The notes below the pieces were generated by a model. The model was not told where the DNA came from and made no database searches. It saw nothing but the letters and a program-made list of their open reading frames with translations. DNA of 62,587 bases. Origin: Microcoleus sp. LEGE 07076 (GTDB lineage: Bacteria; Cyanobacteriota; Cyanobacteriia; Cyanobacteriales; Microcoleaceae). Of this stretch, positions 26,488-34,914 are shown one piece after another. The stretch is from the NCBI RefSeq assembly GCF_015207455.1, contig NZ_JADEWV010000008.1:1-62587 (forward strand), written 5' to 3'. Numbering within the stretch: position 1 is the stretch's first letter; each line of letters opens with the position of its first letter. Made by a program: the position numbers and the translations under genes.

Positions 26488-26508
26488 CTGTTGACTGTTG
26501 ACTGTTCT
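26485..26508. repeat. TTGACTG heptamers overlapping the sasA stop
   Basis: Three TTGACTG units start inside the sasA stop codon (TGACTGTTGACTG...). The tract is T/G-rich on the sense strand, as for all tracts at gene 3' ends in this window. Confidence 0.85.
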
Positions 26509-26527
26509 TAGTAAGCTGTTTTCCATA

Positions 26528-26606
26528 TATAGGGGTTTTCAAGCGTTGTGAGGTATGCCATATACCATATACCCAGCGGCACCTCATCTTTCTGAGAAAG
26601 GCTATA
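26528..26606. repeat. TATAGC...GCTATA MITE-like element, copy 2
   Basis: A 79-bp copy of the element at 6071-6158: TATAGGGGTTTTCAAGCGTT, GTGAGGTATGCC, CACCTCAT and AAAGGCTATA in the same order. It lies between the convergent sasA and mutT stops. Confidence 0.75.
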
Positions 26607-26715
26607 AATTATAGGTCAAAAAACAATTCCCCGTCTTGTGGGGAGGGCGGGAGACCCGACAAGAATTTCCTCACACTTGACTGTAAAATTTAGATGCGCC
26701 TAGGCTTATTAAAAT

Positions 26716-27120
26716 TCAACTTGAACGCAGTGCAGCAATAATCTGTTCGTTGGCTTTGGGAAAAGTAAACTGGTCAATTTCGTCGAGTGTCACCCAGCGA
26801 ATTTCATCGCATTCGATCGTCTGCGGTTCCCCCCTGACGTGGCGGCAGTGGTGCACGTAGAGCCTAACTGTAAATTTAGTGTAGTCGTGGTCAATTGTAA
26901 TCAGACGATCGCCAACTTCCACAACAATCCCCAACTCCTCCATAATTTCCCGCTGTATGCAAGCTTCGATCGTTTCCCCACTCTCAATTTTACCCCCAGG
27001 AAACTCCCAGAAACCCCCGTGCATTCCGTGTTGAAGCCGTTTGTCAATCAAAATTTGTTGTCTGTTGTTCCAGATTACAGCAACGCCTATAACTTTGTGG
27101 GACACAGGAGAAAGAGACAT
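26716..27120 (-). CDS. mutT: NUDIX hydrolase, MutT-type 8-oxo-dGTP diphosphatase
   Basis: It removes oxidised dGTP from the nucleotide pool. The NUDIX box is complete: GGKIESGETIEACIQREIMEEL, 23-residue pattern G-x5-E-x7-REUxEE-x-G, at about residues 36-58 (numbering from the chosen start). FWEFPGG and the C-terminal WVTLDEIDQFTFPKAN match MutT. I chose the ATG at 27120 (134 aa). The frame runs on to 27171, but the 17 extra residues simply translate GGGAATT heptamers, so they are not coding. Confidence 0.9.
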   Translation of the reverse strand: MSLSPVSHKVIGVAVIWNNRQQILIDKRLQHGMHGGFWEFPGGKIESGETIEACIQREIMEELGIVVEVGDRLITIDHDYTKFTVRLYVHHCRHVRGEPQTIECDEIRWVTLDEIDQFTFPKANEQIIAALRSS

Positions 27121-27266
27121 ATTAATTGGGAATTGGGAATTGGGAATTGGCCCGCGCAGGGAATTGGTCATTGGTCATTGGTCATTGGGAATTCAAGAAT
27201 AATATCAATAATTATTCAATTATTTAATCAACAATCTAACATCTAACATCTCAAATCTCAAATCTC
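27121..27266. repeat. Two opposed heptamer tracts between mutT and DUF760
   Basis: At 27123-27190 GGGAATT/GGTCATT units (A/C-rich on the mutT sense strand) abut the mutT start. At 27232-27266 CATCTAA/TCTCAAA units (T/G-rich on the sense strand) face the DUF760 3' end. The composition switches between them. Confidence 0.8.
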
Positions 27267-27306
27267 AAATGTCAAGCCCCCATCTTGCGAAGGGGGCTTG
27301 ACATTT
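27267..27306 (-). terminator. Hairpin downstream of the DUF760 gene
   Basis: Perfect 15-bp arms: AAATGTCAAGCCCCC (27267-27281) and GGGGGCTTGACATTT (27292-27306), 10-base loop. It lies 26 bp past the DUF760 stop. No T-run follows on either strand. Confidence 0.7.
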
Positions 27307-27331
27307 GGATAGCTTAAATGTTAATAATCTA

Positions 27332-27673
27332 CTAATCGTCCGAGCCGTGTCTCTCACTGGCTTGTATGGACTTTTCAAAAGTCATGCGCTGTTCGGCATT
27401 TTTGAGAAAATAACCGCTAATCATGGCCGAGGCGAGCAATCTACCCAAATGTTCGCGACTGGTAGTCACTGTCACCCCGAAGTGTTCCGAAGGCAAATTC
27501 CCCAAGAGTCCGACAATATTTCGCTCCATTACTTGAAATACTTCATGAGAAGTCGGCTTAGACAACTGAGAAACAGTGTCTGGAGCCATTGACTGCACGT
27601 ATTGCCATAATAAGTTGGCATTTTCTCCGTCTTCTTCAAAGAATTCTGGGGATTTATTATCTGAATTACTCAC
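27332..27673 (-). CDS. DUF760 family protein
   Basis: A 113-aa protein of the DUF760 family, conserved in cyanobacteria and plastids. The core LLWQYVQSMAPDTVSQLSKP, then EVFQVMERNIVGLLGNLPSE and SREHLGRLLASAMISGYFL, is typical. No signal or membrane segment. The role is not well defined; plant relatives have been linked to chloroplast processes. ACGGAGGTACTCG upstream of the ATG gives a strong ribosome binding site. Confidence 0.88.
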   Translation of the reverse strand: MSNSDNKSPEFFEEDGENANLLWQYVQSMAPDTVSQLSKPTSHEVFQVMERNIVGLLGNLPSEHFGVTVTTSREHLGRLLASAMISGYFLKNAEQRMTFEKSIQASERHGSDD

Positions 27674-27848
27674 GAGTACCTCCGTTTCACAGACAGCTTG
27701 TTATTTTAGATGCGGGCGGTTAAATTAAGTAACCCTTACGCGATCCGATCGCTGTTGATCTTTATTACTAAGTAATTACTAATGTAGCAGGACAATCGCC
27801 ACAACCGAGTGGGCACAACCGAATTAAAGTCGGCGGTTTTTACGATTT

Positions 27849-27897
27849 TAGATTGGGGATTGACCATCGGGTGTGTCCCGGCACAATCCCCAATCTA
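27849..27897. terminator. Hairpin directly after the sigma factor stop codon
   Basis: Arms TAGATTGGGGATTG (27849-27862) and CAATCCCCAATCTA (27884-27897) pair perfectly, with a loop of about 21 bases. It begins one base from the sigma gene stop at 27899. No T-run follows. Confidence 0.65.
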
Positions 27898-27898
27898 G

Positions 27899-28858
27899 TT
27901 AGCTGGCGAGATAATCGTTGATATCTTGCTTGCGCTTGCGGAGTTTAGTCAAAGCTTCCCGTTCTATTTGCCGCACTCGTTCCCGACTGATGTTGAGACG
28001 ATCGCCTATTTTTGCCAAAGTTAAGGTTTGCCCGTCTTCTAAACCAAACCGCAAGGCCAGCACTTGTCGCTGTTGCTGAGTCAGTTCTGCCATCAGATGA
28101 TCCAGATCGGTCCGCAGAGAAGATTGCAGGGCAAAATCTTCTGGGGTAGTACCGGTATCTTCCAACAAATCGCCCAACTCAGTATCTTGATTGTCTCCCA
28201 CGCGCAAGTCCAGGGAAAGTGGCAGGCGCGCGCGATCGAGATATTCGCGAATTTGCTTGGGTGTCAAATCTAACTCAGCAGCCAATTCAGCAGCAGTAGC
28301 CGCGCGGCCGAGCTGTTGAGCTAGCTGGCGCTGAGCTTTTTTAATTTTGTTGAGTTTTTCGGTAATGTGGATCGGCAAGCGGATGGTGCGACCTTTTTCG
28401 GCGATCGCCCGAGTAATTGCCTGACGAATCCACCAATAAGCATAAGTAGAAAATCTGTAGCCCTTAGTCGGGTCAAATTTTTCGACTCCCCGCTGCATCC
28501 CGATCGTGCCTTCCTGAATCAGATCGAGTAAGTCTACGTTGCGCTTGATATATTTTTTGGCAACAGACACTACCAGGCGCAGGTTAGCTTCCACCATTTG
28601 GCGCTTTGCCCTTTCCCCGTGGTCGATTGTCCGCTGCAACTGTGCCTCAGACAACCCGACTGCCTGTGCCCATTCAGCCGTCGTCGGGTCGCGGCCTAAC
28701 TCTTCGGCTAAAATATTTTTCTCCTGATGCAGTGCGGTTGAGCGCTGTACCTGTTTCCCGTAGAGTATTTCTTGCTCATGGGTCAACAGGGGGACGCGGC
28801 CGATTTCCCGCAAGTAAGCACGAACAGAATCTGTATCTGAGGACTTAAGAGTTTTCAT
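27899..28858 (-). CDS. Group 2 RNA polymerase sigma factor (RpoD family)
   Basis: A 319-aa sigma-70 factor of the non-essential group 2 class (SigB/C/D/E-like in cyanobacteria), which shifts transcription under stress, light or nutrient change. Region 1.2 ([17 protein letters not shown]) is at the N-terminus, with no long 1.1 region. Region 2 ([55 protein letters not shown]), region 3 and region 4 ([10 protein letters not shown] and [18 protein letters not shown]) are complete. I chose the ATG at 28858; an upstream in-frame start at 28909 lacks support. Which group 2 member it is cannot be told. Confidence 0.92.
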   Translation of the reverse strand: MKTLKSSDTDSVRAYLREIGRVPLLTHEQEILYGKQVQRSTALHQEKNILAEELGRDPTTAEWAQAVGLSEAQLQRTIDHGERAKRQMVEANLRLVVSVAKKYIKRNVDLLDLIQEGTIGMQRGVEKFDPTKGYRFSTYAYWWIRQAITRAIAEKGRTIRLPIHITEKLNKIKKAQRQLAQQLGRAATAAELAAELDLTPKQIREYLDRARLPLSLDLRVGDNQDTELGDLLEDTGTTPEDFALQSSLRTDLDHLMAELTQQQRQVLALRFGLEDGQTLTLAKIGDRLNISRERVRQIEREALTKLRKRKQDINDYLAS

Positions 28859-29204
28859 GAGCTTTTCCCGCTGAGGATCTTTGCCTCTAAAGGTTTGCGG
28901 TAGTCGCAAACCCCTAGCTTTAGCTGGGAAGGAAGGCGGGCGGGGATTTGCGCTTTCCTTCCATTTAAAGAGGCTTCGTTTGATGTATGGTAGCTAGCTG
29001 CTACTCCCAGTCAGCACCGTTTCAGGTTAGGTTTTGGTTGGGGCGTGCACAATACTAGGTTGTGTTAAGAATCTTAACATTTGTGAGAGCAGTTGGCTAC
29101 ATTTCTTCACATTTATTTCATGCAAGCCTGCACTGTATTGGTTTGAGAGTACCCGCAAACTAATTTCGCAGTTGCATCCTGTTAAACAAAATCGGGTAAA
29201 TCTT

Positions 29205-29330
29205 AGAGGAGGAGAGAGAGAGGGAGATGCCACAGAGGGGGATATGCCGCAGAGGGGGAGATGCCCCAGAGAGAGGGATATGCGCCAGAGGGGGAGATGT
29301 CACCGAGATGGGGAGATGGGAGACGCTACC
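29205..29330. repeat. Degenerate tandem repeat, unit about 18 bp
   Basis: Purine-rich units of the form GGGGGAGATGCC(A/C)CAGAG or GGATATGCCGCAGAGGG, about six in a row. One strand is almost entirely purine in several stretches. Confidence 0.8.
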
Positions 29331-29439
29331 AGATGCTTTTCCAAAACGCAATTAAAAAATACAATTTAAATAGCCAACAACTTGTCAATAATCAGGCTGT
29401 GAATTTACAGATACAGTCGAGGACGCAGTGCGATCGAAC

Positions 29440-29472
29440 AAACCGGGGTTTTTTCGGAAAAAAACCCGGTTT
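29440..29472. repeat. AAACCCGGTTT-family inverted repeat
   Basis: AAACCGGGGTTTTTTC (29440-29455) faces GAAAAAAACCCGGTTT (29457-29472) with a single base between. It is a compact member of the family also seen at 23374 and 31253. Confidence 0.75.
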
Positions 29473-30025
29473 CTCGGTGCCGCGTACAGATCGTGACCGA
29501 TGACTAATGACTTCGGTTATTGCTGAATTAGGGTTTGATAAATTGAGAGTGCGATCGCCCAAAAATAACACTTCAAAAAACGCAGAGTTTACGCAATGTC
29601 CTGAATATCAGTCAACTTGATCTTAAGCAAAATAGTCAAAAGAAAGGTAAAGCGAATTATATTTATGTCGGCTCTGGCAGAGAATTTATAGATTGTTATA
29701 AACCTCATAAATCTTAGTTGGAAAATCTGAAACTTGAATTATAAAAATGTAGGTCTACGGTAGGGGTTTTCGAGCCATTCATGAGTTTGTTGGTTAAATT
29801 AATCGGCAGCAATAAATTAATAAATGTACGATCGACCTTTCTAAAATTGAGTCAAAAGTGCGATCGCGAATCTCTTCTCGTTGCCCGTGCTACACTCAAC
29901 AGATATGTTGTACCATTATCAAGAACAGGCTGTCGGGCCTGTTCCACAAAGAATGAGTTTTCTTGCAGGGTAGGCATCCTGCCTGCCCTTGGCACAAATT
30001 TAACAACTAGCTCCCAATTCAGCTT

Positions 30026-30259
30026 ATGATTGTTATCGCTCCCGTCCTCAAACCCGTTAGCCAGATCGAGCTTACTCCCGGCAGTACAGTAACTATTCCC
30101 AATATAAGTTGGCTGTAATTTGAGTTAATTTTGGAGGAATTGGGAGAAAAGCGAAGAAGTAGAATTGCCTACAGCAACAGTACCTTAGAAATTATGGTTC
30201 CCCTGCCAGAACACGAAAGGCCGAAATATTTAATTTCCGATATTGTAAAAATTTTACTT
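30026..30259 (+). pseudogene. Uma2 N-terminal fragment with in-frame stop
   Basis: The first 78 codons match the intact Uma2 gene at 32925 closely (APVLKPVSQI..LTPGS.VTIPNISWL, then EELGEKR, TLEIMVPLPEHERP, LISDIVKILL). Codon 31 is TAA (30116-30118) where the intact copy has GAA, a single G-to-T change. After KILL the sequence stops resembling Uma2 and continues as the 3' half of dapL. The catalytic second half of Uma2 is missing, so it is a dead gene. Confidence 0.9.
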
Positions 30260-30927
30260 GGCGCAACTGCAACCAATCAACACTTGCAAGTTTGGGTAAA
30301 TTATGCTAAGGCGAACGGTTCGATTATTTCTTCGATGCGGCCTACGAAGTGTATATTACCGATCCGAGTTTACCCCATTCTATCTACGAAATTGAGGGTG
30401 CGCGCGATTGTGCGATCGAATTTCGTTCATTCTCCAAAAATGCTGGTTTCACAGGTACTCGCTGCGCCCTAACAGTCGTACCGAAGACTTTGACAGGAAA
30501 AGCAGCCGACGGTTCCGATGTCGAAATTTGGAAATTGTGGAACCGCCGCCAATCTACTAAATTTAACGGTGTTTCTTACATCGTGCAGTGCGGTGCAGAG
30601 GCGGTTTATTCCGAGGAAGGTAAAGCACAAATTCAGGCGTTAGTCAATTTTTACATGGAAAATGCTGCGATTATTCGCGAAAAATTGACAGCAGCGGGAA
30701 TTGAGGTTTTTGGCGGCGAAAATGCGCCTTACGTGTGGGTGAAAACGCCTCATGGTTTGTCGAGTTGGGATTTCTTTCAGAAGTTGTTAGAAACTTGCAA
30801 TGTGGTGGGAACTCCGGGTTCTGGTTTTGGTGCGGCGGGTGAGGGTTATTTCCGCATTTCGGCGTTTAATAGTCGGGAGAATGTGGAGGAAGCGATGAGA
30901 CGGATTGTGGAGAAGTTTAAGGTTTAA
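30260..30927 (+). pseudogene. dapL: LL-diaminopimelate aminotransferase, 3' half only, frameshifted
   Basis: From [20 protein letters not shown] onwards this is the C-terminal part of DapL, the PLP enzyme that makes LL-diaminopimelate in the cyanobacterial lysine route. It includes [17 protein letters not shown] with the PLP-binding lysine and ends [15 protein letters not shown]. About 220 of roughly 410 residues are present. Near 30323-30330 one T is missing (GATTATTTCTTCGATG should encode SIIFFDA), so the frame changes once. Beyond that point the frame is intact for 190 codons. An intact dapL must exist elsewhere if the strain makes its own lysine. Confidence 0.9.
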
Positions 30928-30940
30928 TATCCTACTAGCC

Positions 30941-30964
30941 AGCCAGGGAATGAATTCCCTGGCT
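30941..30964. terminator. Hairpin after the dapL fragment
   Basis: AGCCAGGGAAT and ATTCCCTGGCT, 11-bp perfect arms with a 2-base centre, 14 bp after the dapL stop. No T-run. It probably travelled with the dapL 3' end. Confidence 0.55.
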
Positions 30965-30970
30965 AATAGC

Positions 30971-31077
30971 TATAGCGTTTATCAGAAAGATGAGGTATGC
31001 TGAGGTATGCTGTAACCCTTACATTGTCAAGCTTTTTCGGTCAAAATTCGTACCTCACTAAAGTGAGAAAGGCTATA
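30971..31077. repeat. TATAGC...GCTATA MITE-like element, copy 3
   Basis: A 107-bp member: TATAGCGTTTATCAGAAAGA, a doubled GAGGTATGCT, then GTACCTCACT and GAGAAAGGCTATA. The GAGGTATGCT unit is duplicated in this copy only. Confidence 0.75.
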
Positions 31078-31252
31078 AAGTCCTCGCTATGAGGACTGAA
31101 GAACTCATTAGTTTTATGTAAGAGGACTTTCGATTTGAGGCAAGGGTTTCAACCGCCGTCTTATCTCATACATCATATCGTGCGCGATCGGTTACGATAA
31201 TAAAAACCAATCGCGAGAGCCGTCAATCTACTGGACACGATACCGCAACCAA

Positions 31253-31316
31253 AGAAACCGGGTTTTTGCAGTTTTTGCTTTCTGTCACCAAATATTCTCG
31301 AAAAAACCCGGTTTCT
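31253..31316. repeat. AAACCCGGTTT-family inverted repeat
   Basis: Perfect 15-bp arms AGAAACCGGGTTTTT (31253-31267) and AAAAACCCGGTTTCT (31302-31316) around a 34-base spacer. Confidence 0.8.
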
Positions 31317-31368
31317 GACCGCCCAGGCTGTCGAGCCGGAAGAGCAACTTTCTATTTTAATTGTATCC

Positions 31369-32706
31369 ATGATTGGAAACAAAAATATGCACCTGAATAG
31401 CAACCAAATTCGTCAACAGTTTCTTGAATTTTATGCGGCTAGAGCTCATCAAATCCTCCCCACTGAACCTTTTGCTGTCAACATTTCCTATTTAAATTCA
31501 ATATCGCGAACTAATTTGTGGACTTTACCATTCTACCCTATTTCCCTCGGAGAAAAATACTCGCCCGAAAATCACAGTGCGATTTTACAAAAATATATTT
31601 CTCCGAATGTCCGGGTACTCACCGATCGCCATCCTACCTTTTTTGAGATGTTAACTCACTGGGGCGATTACTCCAAACAACAAGCATTAATTTGGGCTTG
31701 GGAACTTTGCACGGAAATTTATCAAATTCCGCGATCGCGATTGGTGGTTAGTGTAGATGCACGCGATACTGAAACTCTGGCTATCTGGCGCGACAAAATC
31801 GGCATACCCGAACAACAAATTATTATCAGCCGCTGGAATTCGTGGCATCCCAAGCCTTCCGGTCATTGTGGAATTTCTACTCGCATCCATTACGATTGTT
31901 ATCCTGAAAGAGGCTATGAATTAGCTGCGTCGGAAGAAGATATCGAATTTCGATCTAAAAGTAAAGAAGAGTACGATCGCGAAGATTCTATCGGTCACAT
32001 TCTACCAGAAGAAGATTTGCGATTTTTGAGTTTTTACCATCTGGTATTTATGGACTCAGAATCACCAAAATATGGAAATATAAGGACTCCTCTCAAGACA
32101 AATTATATGGCTTGCGGGATGAACTTAGAACGGTTAGCGGCGATTTTGCAAGGAGGATCTAGCTTTTATCAAACCGATTTGATATTGCCCGTGATTCTCA
32201 GGACGGCTAAAGTTGCGGGTGTGGAGTACGATCGCGCTGACAATTTAACTAAAGTTTCTCTCAAACTAATAGCCGACCAAATTCGTCCTGCCGTTCATTT
32301 GACTGCCGATTATATCGTCAAACCACCGCATCACTGGCCACAGTTTATTCATCAACTAATTCAAATGTGGTTGATGCGTGGGGTATTGTACTCCCAAATT
32401 TTAGGAATTGAGGAGCCTTTTGTTGAGCTGTTAATTGACAAAATTGTTACTTTTGGAGAAGTTTTTTATCCTCACCTGCGACAGCGGCAGAAAGAGATTG
32501 TTGCTTATCTGAAACCGCAAGAGTCTTACTGTTGGAGTATGTTGGATGGCGAGCGAAAAAAAGGGATTGTTAGCGGTTACTTGTTGGATAAACTTTTCCG
32601 CACCTACCATTGCTACAGACAAGACATTGAAAAATTGGCCCAGAAAAATAGCTTAACTATTGATTGGGATGGGTACAATCTGATGTTGGGGCCGGAGATA
32701 GATTGA
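31369..32706 (+). CDS. Truncated alanyl-tRNA synthetase paralogue (catalytic-domain only)
   Basis: A 445-aa protein homologous to the class II core and tRNA-recognition helices of AlaRS, but ending before the editing (HxxxH) and C-Ala domains, which normally bring the length to about 880 aa. Visible: motif 2 region R87-HPTFFEML, SGHCGISTRIHYD (compare GDTGPCGPCSEI), YHLVFMDSES, motif 3 GMNLER at 250-255, and LIADQIRPAVHLTADYIV. The canonical VDTGMGLER is MACGMNLER here, so the Asp that holds the alanine amino group is replaced by Ala, and the GGKHNDLENVG loop is missing. It probably does not charge tRNA-Ala normally. The start may be the ATG at residue 7. The neighbours (dapL/Uma2 remnants, Uma2, cofH) give no hint. 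Confidence 0.85.
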   Translation: MIGNKNMHLNSNQIRQQFLEFYAARAHQILPTEPFAVNISYLNSISRTNLWTLPFYPISLGEKYSPENHSAILQKYISPNVRVLTDRHPTFFEMLTHWGDYSKQQALIWAWELCTEIYQIPRSRLVVSVDARDTETLAIWRDKIGIPEQQIIISRWNSWHPKPSGHCGISTRIHYDCYPERGYELAASEEDIEFRSKSKEEYDREDSIGHILPEEDLRFLSFYHLVFMDSESPKYGNIRTPLKTNYMACGMNLERLAAILQGGSSFYQTDLILPVILRTAKVAGVEYDRADNLTKVSLKLIADQIRPAVHLTADYIVKPPHHWPQFIHQLIQMWLMRGVLYSQILGIEEPFVELLIDKIVTFGEVFYPHLRQRQKEIVAYLKPQESYCWSMLDGERKKGIVSGYLLDKLFRTYHCYRQDIEKLAQKNSLTIDWDGYNLMLGPEID

Positions 32707-32747
32707 TAGTTTATAGCAGTTCTCACAAAGATTGGGTATCTATCGAT

Positions 32748-32806
32748 AGATCCCTCAATTCCTCAATCCCCCAATCCCCCAATTCCTCAATCCCCCAATT
32801 TAAAAT
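32748..32806. repeat. C-rich 8-9 bp tandem repeat upstream of Uma2
   Basis: Units of TCAATCCCCC and TCAATTCC repeat about seven times, 120 bp before the Uma2 start. C/A-rich on the sense strand. Confidence 0.75.
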
Positions 32807-32924
32807 CTAAATGAGAATCCAGTGACAATGAAGTTACTCCCTTGATTGCTCGGCGATTGAAATCGCGTCTACACAAACAAAGTCCCAGCAGAGAGGGACT
32901 GAGAAATAAAATTAAATCAACATT

Positions 32925-33584
32925 ATGACTATCGCTCCCGTCCTCAAACCTGTTAGTCAAATAACGCTTACTCCCGGCAGTGTCGTAACTATTCCCAATA
33001 TAAGTTGGCTGGAATTCGAGTCAATTTTGGAGGAATTGGGAGAAAAGCGATCGGCACGAGTTGCTTACAGCAAAGAAACTTTAGAAATTATGGTTCCTTT
33101 ACCCGAACACGAAAGACCAACTGATTTAATCTCTGATATTGTCAAAATTTTACTCAAGTCGGCGGGCAGAAGATATGAACCATTTGGTTCTACTACTTTC
33201 AAGCGGGAAGGTGCAGCCGGAATTGAACCTGATGCTTGCTTTTATATTCTAAATTATCAGCGGATGATTAACCGCCGCCGACTTTTGCCGGACGATCCGC
33301 CGCCGGATTTAGCAATTGAAACGGATGTAGCTTCTAAAACTACGATCGATGCCTATCTAGCTATTGAAGTTCCAGAAGTTTGGGTTTACGACAGCGGCAG
33401 GCTTCGCGTCTATTTGCTGCAAGATGGAGAGTATGTGGAATCGGAGATTAGTCCGAATTTTCCAGGAATCGCGATCGCCCAACTGATTCCTGCTACGGTG
33501 GAACGTGCTTTGCAGGTAGGAAGTTGTCAAGCACTAGAAGAATTTGAAAGTGCGATCCTCTCCGAGGGCTTCGCTAACGGCTAA
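32925..33584 (+). CDS. Uma2 family (DUF820) putative nuclease
   Basis: A 219-aa, full-length Uma2 protein. The PD-(D/E)XK-type core is visible: E-E-L start (LEEFESILEELGEKR-like), DLISDIVKILL, GAAGIEPDACFYI with the Asp, PPDLAIETDVAS with the acidic metal ligands, and VPEVWVYDSGRLRVYLL. Unlike the copy at 2554 it has no coiled-coil tail. Its first 78 codons are nearly the same as the fragment at 30026, so one gave rise to the other by duplication. Its cellular role is not known; the family is often found in many copies in filamentous cyanobacteria. Confidence 0.9.
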   Translation: MTIAPVLKPVSQITLTPGSVVTIPNISWLEFESILEELGEKRSARVAYSKETLEIMVPLPEHERPTDLISDIVKILLKSAGRRYEPFGSTTFKREGAAGIEPDACFYILNYQRMINRRRLLPDDPPPDLAIETDVASKTTIDAYLAIEVPEVWVYDSGRLRVYLLQDGEYVESEISPNFPGIAIAQLIPATVERALQVGSCQALEEFESAILSEGFANG

Positions 33585-33628
33585 ACTCGCAGGATACGTT
33601 ACGCTCTTCGCACTTCGCATCCTAAAAA

Positions 33629-34774
33629 TTACACAACTACTGCCAACTTGTCAACCCCCAAAGGTTGATAAACTGTATCTCTTTGCTGATAACTCCGCCC
33701 CACAGAACGAATCGCATTTTGCAAATCTTCCACAGACTGACAACTGCCGCCAACTGCACCAGCCATTGTAGTAATGTGCTCTTCCATCAAAGTGCCGCCG
33801 ATATCGTTGCAGCCCCATTTCAGCGCTTCTGTAGCTCCATCTAAACCCAGTTTTACCCAGCTTGGCTGATGATTGGAAATCAAATTTCCCAAGAAAATTC
33901 TCGATACTGCGGTGAGCAACAATGTATCTGCTAAAACTGGTTGATCGCGGCCGACTCGACTGCGTAAAGGAGCCGGTGCATCCTGTCCGACAAAGGGCAG
34001 TAAAATGAATTCTGTGATGCGGGCCCGATAGTTGTTGTTAATGGCAGTTTGTTGGAGCGATCGCACTTTTTCTAAATGCAAAACCTGCTGTTCGGCGGTT
34101 TCAACATGGCCGCAAAGCATTGTGCTCGTTGTCGGCAAACCCAAACTGTGAGCAGTTCCCACAATTTCTAACCAAGTTGCCGAATTCAGTTTTTCCGGGC
34201 AAATCACCCTCCGCACCGCATCGTCGAGAACTTCCGCCGCAGTACCGGGCATCGAACCGACTCCCGCATCCCGCAAAGCCGAAATTACATAGCTGAAACT
34301 CAGATTATCTTGTCTGGCAATAAATTCTATTTCTTGTGGCGAAAAAGCGTGCAAGTGCAACTGCGGAAACATATCTTTAATAGTTTTCACCAATTGCAGA
34401 TAATAAGGCAAAGATCCGCCATTTAGTTTAGCTTGAAGATTTAAGCCGCCCTGCATACAAATTTCCGTTGCACCCCGCTGCACTGCATCAGTTGCCTTTT
34501 CCTGAATTTGGGCTGCATCTAACCAAAAAGCGCCCTCATCTCCGTCGTCACGGCGAAATGCACAAAAACTGCAATGCTGCTCGCAAATGTTAGTAAAATT
34601 AATATTCCGATTGATCACATAGGTGACAGTATCCCCTGATTGTTGGCGACGGAGCAAGTCAGCGGTTGTTTGAATAGAAGCTCGCGCCCTTGGATCTCTT
34701 TGCTGCAAAAGTACCAAGGCTTCTGCGGTGGAAATGTTATAACCTTGTAAAGCTCGATCGAGAATTGCATCCAC
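33629..34774 (-). CDS. cofH: FO synthase subunit 2 (radical SAM)
   Basis: With CofG it makes FO (8-hydroxy-5-deazaflavin), the antenna chromophore of cyanobacterial photolyases and cryptochromes. CofH joins tyrosine-derived hydroxyphenyl to 5-amino-6-ribitylaminouracil. The 381-aa protein has the radical SAM cluster C64-x3-C68-x2-C71 in [12 protein letters not shown], then [12 protein letters not shown] and the C-terminal [24 protein letters not shown] typical of the CofH/MqnE group. Start at the ATG at 34774. cofG is not in the window, so the two genes are unlinked here. The gene is convergent with Uma2. Confidence 0.92.
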   Translation of the reverse strand: MDAILDRALQGYNISTAEALVLLQQRDPRARASIQTTADLLRRQQSGDTVTYVINRNINFTNICEQHCSFCAFRRDDGDEGAFWLDAAQIQEKATDAVQRGATEICMQGGLNLQAKLNGGSLPYYLQLVKTIKDMFPQLHLHAFSPQEIEFIARQDNLSFSYVISALRDAGVGSMPGTAAEVLDDAVRRVICPEKLNSATWLEIVGTAHSLGLPTTSTMLCGHVETAEQQVLHLEKVRSLQQTAINNNYRARITEFILLPFVGQDAPAPLRSRVGRDQPVLADTLLLTAVSRIFLGNLISNHQPSWVKLGLDGATEALKWGCNDIGGTLMEEHITTMAGAVGGSCQSVEDLQNAIRSVGRSYQQRDTVYQPLGVDKLAVVV

Positions 34775-34914
34775 AGTTTTACTTTTTACTCATCTATACC
34801 ATTACTGCCTATAATTAAGGCGTTTTTATATTTTAACAAATCAATCATAGAGGAACCATATTCTCAAATCTCGAGTCTTACACAAACACCGTTTACATTC
34901 TCGAAATTGAACTT

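Larger units (their letters stand above)
28859..30025. other. 1.17-kb region without a supported gene
   Basis: It holds the sigma factor leader (28859-29040), a degenerate tandem repeat (29205-29330), an AAACCGGG inverted repeat (29440-29472) and AT-rich stretches. Several ORFs of 60-111 codons cover 29027-29503 on both strands; they are translations of the GGGGGAGATG repeat. A plus-strand ORF of 82 codons at 29781-30029 has no ribosome binding site. I see no tRNA or clear small-RNA signature. Confidence 0.5.
30928..31368. other. Intergenic repeats between the dapL fragment and the AlaRS-like gene
   Basis: This 441-bp stretch contains the hairpin at 30941-30964, the third TATAGC element (30971-31077), a GAGGACT phrase pair (31080-31130) and the AAACCCGGTTT inverted repeat at 31253-31316, which ends 53 bp before the next start. 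A minus-strand ORF of 76 codons at 31173-31403 overlaps that inverted repeat and is not accepted. Confidence 0.6.

Noticed and set aside
27121-27171. Longer mutT starting at 27171
   Set aside because: The extra 17 residues only translate GGGAATT heptamers.
29027-29503. Overlapping ORFs on both strands (60-111 codons)
   Set aside because: They are built by the 18-bp purine-rich tandem repeat and the AAACCGGG palindrome.
30131-30472. A 113-codon ORF taken as an intact small Uma2-like gene
   Set aside because: It starts after the premature stop of the Uma2 fragment and crosses the dapL junction, so it is part of a pseudogene, not a gene.
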